DNA from: Thiosocius sp963753845
GTDB lineage: Bacteria > Pseudomonadota > Gammaproteobacteria > Chromatiales > Chromatiaceae
Direction of reading: 5' to 3'
Length of the DNA stretch: 64,000 nt
Assembly (NCBI GenBank): GCA_963753845.1
Contig: CAVWEI010000025.1
Coordinates: forward strand, 65,069 to 129,068
Made by a program: the position numbers and the translations under genes. The notes beneath the pieces are model-generated. The model was given only the letters and a program-made list of their open reading frames with translations, did no database searches and had not been told where the DNA came from. Positions 18,761 to 28,103 of this stretch are shown here, piece after piece. Positions within the stretch are counted from its first letter, which is position 1; every line of letters starts with the position of its first letter.

Positions 18761-18839
18761 ACGGCGAGGGCTGGTCAGTTCGTCGACGCCGTGTTGCCGG
18801 CCGGCTGATGCAGTGCCCAGGTCGTGGACGTTCGGGTAT

Positions 18840-20073
18840 TGATGCGGTGGATCCACCGATGGGCAAAATCGACCATGGCAGAGATGAGTCGTCGTCTGTT
18901 GCTTCAAGGATTTTTTCAGGTCGTACTGCCTGACGATTTTTTCTCGTGCAGCTTCTCGTATCGCTTGCATCATGTCGGGGTGATCCAGCACCGTTGTCCG
19001 TGAGGTTGGCGATCTCTTCGGCTGAAAAGAAATCGACCAACAGCCCGTTCTTTTGGTGCTCGATCACTTCCGCCACGGGGGCCGGTTCGGGATCCAATGA
19101 CAAGGCAACCCGCAGCCATTGCCTCCAGCACTGACCAAGACAGCACGAAGGGTACCGTCAGGTAGATATGCACGGCTGACACCTGAAGAATCCGGATGAA
19201 GTCCGAATAAGGGACACGACCCAGAAAATGCAGCCGTGACATATCGAAAGTGCCCCTCTCCAGCGCTTCCTCACGATAGGTCTTTCCACTTTTCGGTCGT
19301 GAGCCATAAGCAACATCGTCATCCCCAACGACGACAATATGGGCATTTGGGCGTCGTTTCAGAATGATCTCTGCCGCTTCCATGAAACTGGGGAAACCGC
19401 GATAAGGTTCGAGGTTACGCGAAACATAGGTGATGACTTCATCACCGGCCCTCAGTTTCAGAGAGCCAATTTCGAAGGTCGCCAAAGGGTCGGGTTTTAC
19501 CTTGTCAGTATTTATACCGTCGTGGATAACGGAGATTTTGTTACGGAATATCGCAGGATGTTGAAGTCGCTGCCAAGCTGTCGGCGTGATGCCATGATCC
19601 GCTAGTGTCAGGCTGTGCAGGTGCATGCCGTTGCGGGTCTCGATGCGACATGCCGTTTCAATATCGACGGGTGCTCGATTCCCAAAACCGACATCTGCTC
19701 CACGAGCGCGGTAGTACCATTCGAAGTAGCCGAGTAATGGCGCTTTCGGCCAGATTTCCTTGATATAAAGTGCTTCACCCCAGCCCATGTGGGCGACGAC
19801 GATATCAGGGTAGAAGCCGGCTTCCCTCAGTTCCAATGCCTTCATGCCGACGGCTTGTCCGTTCAGGATGCCGTATTCGGTCAGTCGCAGGTAATGATGC
19901 GTCGATTCGGATGGTTCACGCTTGGGCTAGTATTCCACCTTTCTCACGCCTGCAGGGGTTGGCTTGCCGGGCTGGGTAATGAAGACTACTTCATTGTTCT
20001 TGTTTGCGGCTAGATAAGGAGCCAGGTATTTGAATTGGCCTGGGCAGTTCTGGTGAATAAACGCAACTTTCAT
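18840..20073 (-). pseudogene. GT4-type glycosyltransferase, broken by an in-frame TAG and frameshifts
   Basis: The start, ATG 20073, gives MKVAFIHQNCPGQFKYLAPY, the N-terminus of a group 1 (GT4) glycosyltransferase. An amber codon interrupts the same frame at 19927-19929 (KVEY-stop-PKREPSE), after which HYLRLTEYGILNGQAVGMKAL continues correctly. The C-terminal Rossmann half is recognisable (VITYVSRNLEPYRGF, AHIVVVGDDDVAYG, FLGRVPYSDFIRIL, SWSVLEAMAAGCLVIGS). It then breaks into two further frames: APVAEVIEHQKNGLLVDFFS, and LDHPDMMQAIREAA with REKIVRQYDL. The 3' end is approximate. It is the last gene of the RTX/type I secretion cluster. A role in glycosylating the RTX protein or a surface glycan is only a guess. 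Confidence 0.72.
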
Positions 20074-20092
20074 TTTTCAAGCCAACTATTTC

Positions 20093-22277
20093 TCAAACTG
20101 ACTCAAGGGGAGAAAGCAGGTAATCGATGGGCGTGCGCTTGCCACCGACGAACTGCACTGATGCAGGCATTCCAGGGTACAGTTTGACATCCTTCAAATG
20201 GGACAGCGCTTCAGAATCAATTTGCACCGTTGCCTGGTAATGTGATTCGCCGGTTTTGGGATCAGCGACGCTGTCGGCTGAGACCTGCAGCAGTTTCCCT
20301 GGCACGGGTGGTGTGCTTGCGTGTGCTATACGCTGTGAGAGTGATCTGCGCCTCCATGCCCGGCTCGAGAATATCGATATCGACCGGTTTAACCTTTGCC
20401 TCGATCAGCAATTGAGCATCCTCAGGTACGATATCGAGAATGGGCGTGGACGGATTGATGACACCGCCGGCCGTATGGAATTGTAGGTTGACCACGCGCC
20501 CGCTGCGTGGAGCCCGGATTTTCAGGCGATCAACCACATCGCGTTGTGCAGGCAATTGCTCTTTTAGGCGGCGCATGCTGTTTATCGACTTGAGCAAGTT
20601 CGTTCGAAATTGTCTCGGCACGTTCCGCCTGCAAAGATATGCCACGTAGTTCGGCCTCACCGATTTTTTGTTCAGTGCGTGCTATGTCGGCAGTCAGCGA
20701 TCCGATCTGTCCTGTGAGCCCTGCAGCTATCCTTTTCAGTTCCAGGAGGCGCGTCTTCGCAACAACACCTTTCTTGTAGAGGGTTTCGACGGAATCCAGT
20801 TCATCATTGATGTGTACGAGTCTGTTGCTTGCGGCTGTTTTTTGCGCCTTAGCCCGGTGATTTCGCGCCTGGTATCCCTCAACCCAACTGGAAAAGATGT
20901 TCAACTGATCCTCAATGTTGGTGTTTCGGGCGGCGAGAAGGGCGCGCTCAGATGCTAAAATGCTCGGCGATATCCGGATCGTCAGACCTGTCAAGCAGCG
21001 CCTGTGAGAATTCGATATTCATCCAATTTGCGCCGCTCACTGTTCAAGCGATCGCTTCTGGCCACCAATGCAGCATACTCGGCCGATTGCACATCCAGCA
21101 AAGCTTCTGCCTTGCTGCCATCGAGCAGTACTAGCACCTGGCCCTCTTTGACCGCCTGGCCTTCGATTACCAACAGCTTCTCGATAAGACCGCCTTCAAG
21201 GTGCTGGACTGTCTTTCGTTCACCTTGCAGCTTCACGATGCCACTGGCGACAACCCCACTGCTAATCGGTGCCAACGATGCCCACGTCAGGAAACCGCCC
21301 ACGCCGACTATCAGCAGCAGCATGCCGAGGAAAATACTGCGCCCGTAGCGTGCGTAATGCATTTCGTCATGAGTTGGTGGGGGCGGGGATGCGGGGCCGC
21401 GAATCCCCTCCCTGGGCGGTTTTGAGTCCAGTTCGCCGCTCGGCTCGTCTTTTAACGCAATCTCGCCGGTGACCTCGATGTTTGGCGTGCTTTCTTCGGC
21501 CAGTTCCTGCGCTTGTCGCTTACCGGGCTGTTGATCCCGCGGAATCCCGTCACTGGCCGCAGATGCTACATCGGCCGTGGTCAGACCCTCCGCTGCAGTT
21601 TTCTCTTCCGAGCTGCCCGAATCTACGCCTCTTTCGATTTTGGGGTTTCCGTCTTTGTTACTGGGTGTGGGGCGAGTTGAAGCGTTGTTCGGCGATGCGG
21701 GCTCGGATTGGGCGGTGGGCCGATCTCGCTGATTGCGCTCCGTTTGTCCACTCGATCGTGCCTTGGTTGCATTGGCCGCCGGGCTGGTCAACGTGTTGGA
21801 TGCGTTGGTGCTTTTGTTCGATTTGCCAGACCCCTTTGCTACCGCGTCCTTGCGCTCGGCAGTACGCCTTTTACTCGTGGCCTGACCGTAGTTCAGGTTG
21901 ACGCTAACCTGTGTGTAGCCATTTTTCGATCTGTCCGAAGGATGGCTGCCAGCTTTGGTTGATGCCAATTCCTGTTCCTGGCCGGCAGGTTCTTGCCGCG
22001 TGCCCGGCAATTTCGCCTTTGCCTGTCTTTCGTCCCCTTTTTTGGGCAGCTCTTGACGCGCCACCTTCTGCGAAGGGAGTCCTTCGGCCGTAGTCGCCTT
22101 CCGAGGGCGCCCCAAGGGTGACCGTTGGGACTCGTTATGCTCGTAAAACGCGTCCAAGCGCTCAATCAGGGTTCCGCCCGGCCTCTTTGCAGATGCCCCC
22201 CTGCTTTCCTGACTATCATCGTTAGTGTCCGTTTCCGAGACCGGGGGAATCGATTCGCTGTTATCTGACAATGGCAT
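20093..22277 (-). pseudogene. HlyD-family type I secretion adaptor with a long disordered N-terminus, three frameshifts
   Basis: ATG 22277 follows AGGGAAACC. Residues 1-312 are polar low-complexity sequence rich in S, T, K, E, A and P, predicted cytoplasmic. A transmembrane helix follows (about 313-333, SIFLGMLLLIVGVGGFL). Next comes the HlyD core: ASGIVKLQGERKTVQHLEGG and lipoyl-type VKEGQVLVLLDGSKAEA, an alpha-hairpin (RALLAARNTNIEDQLNIF, LVHINDELDSVETLYKKGVV), then RAPRSGRVVNLQFHTAGGVI and the C-terminal LYPGMPASVQF with YLLSPLES. The core is spread over four frames with changes near 20990, 20600 and 20300. Such adaptors bridge the ABC exporter and TolC. HlyD normally has about 60 N-terminal cytoplasmic residues, so the extension is exceptional. 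It lies 38 nt after the ABC gene. Confidence 0.82.
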
Positions 22278-22315
22278 GGTTTCCCTGGTTCCTTGAAGAG
22301 CTTTCCAGCTTTCGC

Positions 22316-24064
22316 TTAGACGATTGATGGAAAGTTGGGCAGGCCTTTGGCGTTTGTTGTGCCATCCGGCAGCGCTGGTTTGTTGTCCTTACCTGGTGTC
22401 CCGCGGCCGAGCAACTCACTTGTCGGGCCAAACGCCTCAGCCACGCCCCCCCTCAACAGCAGTATCTTGTCGGCAGGTTGAAGTAGGTTGGGGCGGTGGG
22501 AGATGACGATCTGGGTCACACCCAGGCGTTTGTTTTCCTCCAGCGACGATCGGAGACGGGTCTCCGCCTCGCCGTCGAGGTTGGAGTTGGGTTCGTCGAG
22601 GACCACCAGGACCGGGTTGCCGTAGTAGGCGCGCGCCAGTCCGATCAACTGCTTCTGACCCGCCGACAGCGCGATGCCTCCTTCTCCGATTTCGGTGTCG
22701 TAGCCGTTGGGCAGTCGCAGGATCATATCGTGCACGCCCACGCGTTTGGCCGCCTGCACGATCGAGCCAGAGCTGGCGTTGTCGTCCATGCGGGCGATAT
22801 TGAGTGCGACCGTGCCCGAGAACAGCTGGACATCCTGCGGCAGGTAGCCTACGTGGCATCCGAGCGCATCGGGGTGCCAGTCCTGCAGGCTGGCGCCATC
22901 CAGGCGCACACTGCCCATGCTGGGTTTGTGGATGCCCACGATCATGCGGCCGAGCGTGGACTTGCCGGCACCGCTCGGCCCGACCAGGCCGAGCATCTGC
23001 CCAGCCGGCAGATCGAACGATATCTGCTTTAGCAACATCTGGCCTTTCGGTGTCGCCAGCGTGGCCTTTTCCAACTGCAGATGGCCGACGGGCATCGGCA
23101 GGTCGGTGCCTTCCCTGGAGACGGCCTCGGTGAAGCGCAGCAGCTCGTTCAGCCGCTTGTAGGCGCCGCGTCCGGAGACCACGTTCTTCCAGGTGCCGAT
23201 GGCGGATTCCACGGGTGCAAGGGCACGCGCCATCAACAGCGAAGCGGCGATGATGGTGCCCGGTAGGATCTCTCCGTGAATGAAGAGGTAGGTCCCGGTA
23301 CCGAGCACGCCCATCTGCAGGCCCATCCGGATGAAACGCGCGACGCTCTTGAATCGGTTGCCCCAGTCCGCGCTTTTCTGCATGGCCAGGTACTTCTCGG
23401 TGTTCTTTCCCTGCCAGGCCTGACCGATCGCCGGCATCATTCCCATTGCCTGGATCACGTCCGCATTGCGCACATAGTCATCCGCGGTGGACTGGCTCTT
23501 CATCGACAGATCGTTGAACTTGCCGAGCGGGCCGCGGGTGACCCATTCGTTGGCTACCGCAAGCATAAAGAGGACGAGTGCGCCGACCGTACAGATCGCC
23601 GCGAGCGTCGGATGGAAAAGGTAGATGATCCAGAGAAACAGCGGGATCAGCAGAAAGTCGACCAGCTGAAAGACGGTACCGCTCTGCAGCAGGTTGCGTA
23701 ACTCGGTGACGTCACGCAGCGGCTGGGCGCTGTGATGACTCGTGCCGGCCGCCGACAAGAGGGTCGCGTTCAGCGCCTCTCGACCCAGGCGGGCGTCGAA
23801 CTGGGCACTGACCCGAACCAGGAGGCGTCCGCGCACCAGTTCCAATGCCGACTGCAACAGCAGGGCGCCGGTGGCGACCAGGGTCAGAAAAACCAGGGTC
23901 TCCACACTCAAGCTACTGAAGACATGGGTGAAGACATTGATCAGATACAGCGGGATGGTCAGCGTCAGCAGGCTGATGAAGACGCTGAAAATGGTTGCCG
24001 CCGTAAAGGCGCCGCGATAGGCGCTCAGGATTCGTTTCAGTGGGGTTGGATGGCTCGGCTGCAT
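22316..24064 (-). CDS. Type I secretion ABC transporter/permease (PrtD/HlyB-like)
   Basis: 582 residues from ATG 24064. The open frame extends to 24232, but that would overlap the terminator region, and MQPSHPTPLKRILSAYRGAF is the usual family start. It has a membrane domain with about six helices (FTAATIFSVFISLLTLTIPLYLI onward), then a nucleotide-binding domain with Walker A GPSGAGKSTLG, Q-loop GYLPQDVQLF, signature LSAGQKQLIGLARA, Walker B VLVVLDEPNSNLD and switch His VISHRP. There is no C39 peptidase or CLD N-terminal domain, so the substrate should carry an uncleaved C-terminal signal, as RTX proteins do. It lies between the RTX gene and the HlyD adaptor on the same strand and shows no frameshift. 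Confidence 0.9.
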   Translation of the reverse strand: MQPSHPTPLKRILSAYRGAFTAATIFSVFISLLTLTIPLYLINVFTHVFSSLSVETLVFLTLVATGALLLQSALELVRGRLLVRVSAQFDARLGREALNATLLSAAGTSHHSAQPLRDVTELRNLLQSGTVFQLVDFLLIPLFLWIIYLFHPTLAAICTVGALVLFMLAVANEWVTRGPLGKFNDLSMKSQSTADDYVRNADVIQAMGMMPAIGQAWQGKNTEKYLAMQKSADWGNRFKSVARFIRMGLQMGVLGTGTYLFIHGEILPGTIIAASLLMARALAPVESAIGTWKNVVSGRGAYKRLNELLRFTEAVSREGTDLPMPVGHLQLEKATLATPKGQMLLKQISFDLPAGQMLGLVGPSGAGKSTLGRMIVGIHKPSMGSVRLDGASLQDWHPDALGCHVGYLPQDVQLFSGTVALNIARMDDNASSGSIVQAAKRVGVHDMILRLPNGYDTEIGEGGIALSAGQKQLIGLARAYYGNPVLVVLDEPNSNLDGEAETRLRSSLEENKRLGVTQIVISHRPNLLQPADKILLLRGGVAEAFGPTSELLGRGTPGKDNKPALPDGTTNAKGLPNFPSIV

Positions 24065-24243
24065 CGGCAAGGTCCTGCGTGTTCCTTGTGGCTGTTTACT
24101 GCAAAACCATCGGCTTTGCTCGAAATTTCTTGATATTCCAGGCTTGAGCTTCCGCTCGTCAATCGCCTGGCCGGTGCTGCGCGGCCCTTGCGACAGGCGC
24201 CGACTGCGTTGCGGCTTCCGGATGGGCAACAACCGCCAGTGGG

Positions 24244-24270
24244 AAAAAAGCCGGCCCCGGGGGGGCCGGC
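24244..24270 (-). terminator. Rho-independent terminator after the RTX gene
   Basis: On the minus strand, a 9-bp perfect stem (arms 24262-24270 and 24250-24258) with a 3-nt loop is followed by six T residues (24249-24244). It lies between the RTX stop (24371) and the exporter start (24064). It would lower transcription of the exporter genes relative to the substrate, like the hlyA-hlyB terminator of E. coli hemolysin operons. Confidence 0.85.
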
Positions 24271-24287
24271 ATGGATGCTTGCCTTGG

Positions 24288-24330
24288 CTACACCGCCGGT
24301 GCGGTCGTTACGGCCGCACCGGCGGTGTAG
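24288..24330. repeat. 17-bp perfect inverted repeat upstream of the terminator
   Basis: Arms 24288-24304 and 24314-24330 (CTACACCGCCGGTGCGG and its complement) are separated by a 9-nt spacer. It sits between the RTX stop and the terminator, with no T-run of its own. It may be an mRNA-stabilising hairpin or a second terminator element. Confidence 0.75.
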
Positions 24331-24370
24331 ACCTGACCGGCAATCCGGTCAAGGTCGCCTCGGCCGCCGA

Positions 24371-26609
24371 TTAGCCGTCGGTGACCCCCCACGGGTCGTC
24401 GAAGTTGCAGCCCGGCTCGGGACACTCAACCGCGCACGGCACGAACTGGTCGGCATAGTTATCCAGGAAGCCGTCGAAACCGTAGTAGTTGTAGCCGTCG
24501 GCCAGATCCTCGGGCGCCTGGCTGAGGTCCGCGTTGATCACGATGTCGTAGCCGTCCTCGATCATGTCGCCGATATCTGCGTACCAGTTTCCTTCGCCCC
24601 CTGTGACGCCCTTGAGCCAGATGTTGCCGTCGATCAGGTCGTTGGGGTCCGAGATGTCCTGGCCGGGGGCAGCGGTGTTGTCGAAGATGATCCAGGTGTC
24701 CTCGCCGTTGTCATGCACCACGATCGGCGACTGGCCGTCCCCGTTCGTCTCTGCGAGCCTGGTGGCCAGCTGACGGTTGACGATTGCCAGGTCCCCATCG
24801 TCGTACACGCCATCCTCATCGATGCGGGAGAAGTCGCACTCCAGCCCACTGATGTCACCGTTCAGGCAGAGCTGCAGGGTGTCGTCTTTCTGAAGTCGGC
24901 GATGTAGGCGAAGCCGCCGGTGTCGCCGATGGAGTGATCCTCCGGATTAGGCGAACCTGGGTAGATGAAGTTGTACACGAAGGTGTCGTCGCCGTTCCAC
25001 CGACCCCGATCTCGTACACGCCACCATCGGCAGGCCGTTCGGTTGCGCCTTCGAACCAGATCACGTCGTCGCCGGCACCGCCGTGCATGGTATCGGCATC
25101 AGCGCCACCGTTGATGAAGTCGTTGCCTTCGCCGCCGCTGAGCTGGTCCATTGCCGGCCTCGCCGTGGACCTGGTCGTTTCCGTCGCCACCTGCCATGAT
25201 GTCGTTGTCGTTACCGCCACACATGATGTCGTCGTCGTCACCGCCGTCCATGTCATCGGCGCCTTCGCCACCGGACATATGGTCGTTCCCTTCGTTGCCC
25301 TCCATGCAGTCATCGCCGTCGTTGCCTTCCATGGTGTCGTTGCCTTCGCCACCGGACATCTGGTCGTCACCGACACCGCCAATCATGTCGTCGTCGCCGG
25401 CATCGCCGTTCATGATGTCGTCACCTTCGTCACCCCTCATGAAGTCCCAGCCGGCGTCGCCTTCCATGACGTCGTCGCCGACACCGCCACTCATGTCGTC
25501 ACAGCCATCACCGCCGGACATGATGTCGTTACCGGCGTTGCCCTCCATGTGGTCGTCGTCTTCCTCACCGTACATGACGTCATCGTGGGCGTTACCCTTC
25601 ATGAAGTCGTCGCCGATGCCGCCGTACATCAGGTCATCACCCCGGCCGCCGAACATGGAGTCGCCGTTGCCGCTGTAGCCGATGCGGTATTCACACATTT
25701 CGATGCTAGCGTAGAAGCAGCCCAGCCCGTCGCCGGTATCGTTGCCCTGCTCATCGTCACCGCGCATGTAGTCGGCGCCGTTGCCACCGAACATCAGGTC
25801 GTAGCCTGCGCCGCCGAACATGGTGTCGGCGCACTGGTCGCCGTACATGGTGTCGAAGCCGCTCTCGCCGTCCATGGAGTCGCGGGCGCGACCGCCGGAC
25901 ATCCAGTCGCCGCCGATATTGAAGTACTGGTCATGATACTGGCCGTACTCACTGTTCCAGGTAAAGTACACTTCCTTCGCCCTCGTCGCCGCCCAGCATG
26001 GTGTCTAGGCCGCTGCTCGCCGAACATGTCGTCGGAGCCGGTCCCACCGTCCATGTCGTCGCCGTGACGGCCACCGAACATGGAGTCTTCGCCCGAACCG
26101 CCAAACAGCGTGTCCTTGCCGAGCTGGCCGAAGATGGTGTCGTTGCCTTCACCGCCGTCCAGCCAGTCGCCTGCGCGGTCGTAGCCCTCATAGTCGACGT
26201 GACCGGTGGTGTCGAAATCGGAGAACTCGAAACCGTCGAAGCTGTGGTTGTCCCAGGGATCGCCGGTCTCCGGGTCTTTCGGCCGCGGCGGGTTGTCGAG
26301 CATGGCCTGCGTGTCGTCCCGGTCGAGGGCGTAGCCGTAGCCGCCGTAGAGGACATCGTCCCCTTGCTCACCGAGCAGGGTATCGCTGCCGACACCGCCC
26401 GCGGCGAGGTCGTCGAGGAGCGGGCCCTGGGTGCAAGGTTCCATCGTCGTCTTGTCACGAATATCCCAGACATCCCAGCCCTGGGTCAGGTTGCCGACGT
26501 CCAGCTGCTGGTACAGGCCGTTTTCGTATAGAATGCCTTCGGCGGTGTCGAGCTTCGCGTAGTTCGCCAAGCGGTTAAAAACAATCAGGTCGTCGAGGTG
26601 GTTAGGCAT
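24371..26609 (-). pseudogene. Methionine-rich RTX repeat protein, type I secretion substrate (frameshifted)
   Basis: ATG 26609 follows GGGAGAAG and starts MPNHLDDLIVFNRLANY. Several frames together give about 745 residues. RTX nonapeptides run from about residue 100 (GVGSDTLLGEQGDDVLYGG) through a dense array (24990-25900) of the form GGxGxDxMxG: DLMYGGIGDDFMKG, DIMSGGDG, DQMSGGEGNDTMEG. Methionine occupies the hydrophobic position in about 27 repeats. The C-terminal domain of about 170 residues is acidic (VHDNGEDTWIIFDNTA, SDPNDLIDGNIWLKG, ending NFDDPWGVTDG) and probably holds the secretion signal. Frame changes occur near 26015, 25970, 25150 and 25000, with one more before 24800. The repeats should bind calcium outside the cell; the function is unknown. 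Confidence 0.82.
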
Positions 26610-27468
26610 TTTCTTCTCCCTATTTTTTAATTCGAAATGTGTCCTTCGCTCGCTGCCTGAAAATTCCGGTATATGGCTCGGATCGAGGACAATTACTGCC
26701 ACGCATGCGTTCTCGTTATCCTCCGCAATGGTGGTTGATGTGCAAGTAAGCATTTTGCGGGCCATGCTGCTAACTTATTGAATTGGCGCAATTAAAAAGC
26801 GAGCGTCGGGGCGGGGTGTAAAATTAACTGACAATAATTGCGTTTTGTCATTGCTCAACCCGCCATTCACATGCGGGAATGAAAAAGGTTTTGCCAATGC
26901 TGTTTCTCTCGTGGTCGCCTGAGCGTTGGGTGTCATCAGAGAAACACGGATACGAAGTGGTGCTTTCGCGCGAAATATCGCGTCTCAAGGCAACGGGTTA
27001 TCTGTCCCGGAAAAGCGAGTGTTCACGGCCTTTTGAGCGGGGGGCGCCCAATGCCAGACTGTGTTGGATCAGATCCGCGGTGACTGACTTTGGGCTTACA
27101 AACCAAGGCTATTCGAAGTAGCCGATGGCTACGCGGCTCCGTCATTCACCAAGCCGATTTCGCGCAGATCAATATCAAAATGTTGTCAAAAAAATGGACA
27201 CACGGTGGCGCGATATATCGTGCTGGTCGGGTTTGTCGCATTTTTTTAGGGTTATCCCTAAGAGACTCGATCTGGTTCACCGGTCTGCCCGGCCAAACGC
27301 GATCGCCGCTGGGGTCCGCAAAGGCTTATAGGTTCCGCCAACCCGTGTCAGGGTTGTGACTGACCCATCACATAATGTGAAAAATATTGCTCCCAGGTCT
27401 GTGAAGGGAACTAATTTCACTATGCTGTTTGATGCGATACACAAAAAAACCAATTGAGGAGAAAGCCG
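26610..27468. other. Long intergenic region between the RTX gene and the Cache protein gene
   Basis: About 860 nt separating two divergent genes, so promoters for both are expected here. It is visibly more AT-rich near 26760-26860. An 80-codon plus-strand frame (26879-27121) starts at ATG, but has no recognisable protein and I regard it as unsupported. No sigma-70 pair with good spacing was found, and no tRNA or repeat was recognised. Confidence 0.4.
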
Positions 27469-27918
27469 ATGAAGATCATACATGCCGTAGTTGGGATTGC
27501 CGCCCTGTCTGCCAGCATTTGTGCAGGTGCCGGCGAGATGGGGACGCCTGATGAAGCAAAGGCCATGAGCGAGAAGGCTGCGGCCCTGGTCAACCAGGAG
27601 GGTGAGGGTGCGTTCGCGGTCTTTGCCGCCGAAGATGGGGGTTTCGTGACCAAGGATCTCTACGTGTTCTGCATGGACCTGGAAGGCAACATGCTTTCAC
27701 ATGCAAAGAAGCCGGACCTGGTGGGGAAGAACCTCAAAGACTTCAACAAGTATGGTGACCTGCTGTTCCAGGAAATGATCGCGGTCGCCAGCGATCCCGG
27801 CACTGGCTGGGTCGATTACAACTGGCCTTACCCGGGTTCGGAGGAGATCAAGCAGAAGACGAGTTACATCATCCAAAACGATGAAGGCTTCTTCTGCGGT
27901 GTCGGCGCTTATAAGTAA
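27469..27918 (+). CDS. Secreted single-Cache-domain protein
   Basis: 149 residues. The ATG at 27469 is preceded by GAGGAGA at good spacing. A signal peptide (MKIIHAVVGIAALSASICAGAGA-like, cut near AGAG) is followed by a helix (DEAKAMSEKAAALVNQEGEG) and then the single Cache core: DLYVFCMDLEGNMLSHAKKPDLVGKNLKDF and GTGWVDYNWPYPGS, ending with GFFCGVGAY. This is the periplasmic sensor fold seen in chemoreceptors and histidine kinases, but here as a free secreted protein. Such stand-alone proteins probably bind small ligands. It is monocistronic, divergent from the RTX gene and convergent with gspD. Confidence 0.87.
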   Translation: MKIIHAVVGIAALSASICAGAGEMGTPDEAKAMSEKAAALVNQEGEGAFAVFAAEDGGFVTKDLYVFCMDLEGNMLSHAKKPDLVGKNLKDFNKYGDLLFQEMIAVASDPGTGWVDYNWPYPGSEEIKQKTSYIIQNDEGFFCGVGAYK

Positions 27919-27944
27919 GCCTCCCGGCTTCGGCGTTTTTCAGA

Positions 27945-27971
27945 GAGCGGGTCGGTAAAGACGGCCCGCTC
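27945..27971 (+). terminator. Possible hairpin after the Cache gene
   Basis: Inverted repeat of 7 bp (GAGCGGG at 27945 and CCCGCTC at 27965) about 30 nt after the stop of the Cache gene. It lacks a T-run, so it is at best a weak or Rho-assisted terminator between convergent genes. Confidence 0.3.
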
Positions 27972-28103
27972 GTTCGCGGGGCAGGGCGACCGCTATTTCC
28001 ACAGGGAGACTTGCGGTCTCCACGCAGGCGATATGCCCTGAGTCTTCCAAACCGGGTCATGCTTCCCTGCCGCGAATTGGGTTGGAGGCATCGCTCCGGG
28101 CAC

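Noticed and set aside
24288..24330. Inverted repeat as a transposon end or attachment site
   Set aside because: It sits between a stop codon and a clear terminator with no target duplication or second copy seen; an RNA hairpin is simpler.
25150..25700. 27-nt periodic sequence as a CRISPR or minisatellite
   Set aside because: The periodicity comes from RTX nonapeptide codons; repeats vary in sequence and have no spacers.
24934..26067. 377-codon plus-strand frame rich in His, Val and Ala opposite the RTX gene
   Set aside because: Its regular 9-residue pattern is the antisense of the RTX repeats; no start signal or family supports it.
26879..27121. 80-codon plus-strand frame in the long intergenic region
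   Set aside because: No convincing ribosome binding site, no family recognised, composition unlike the neighbouring genes.
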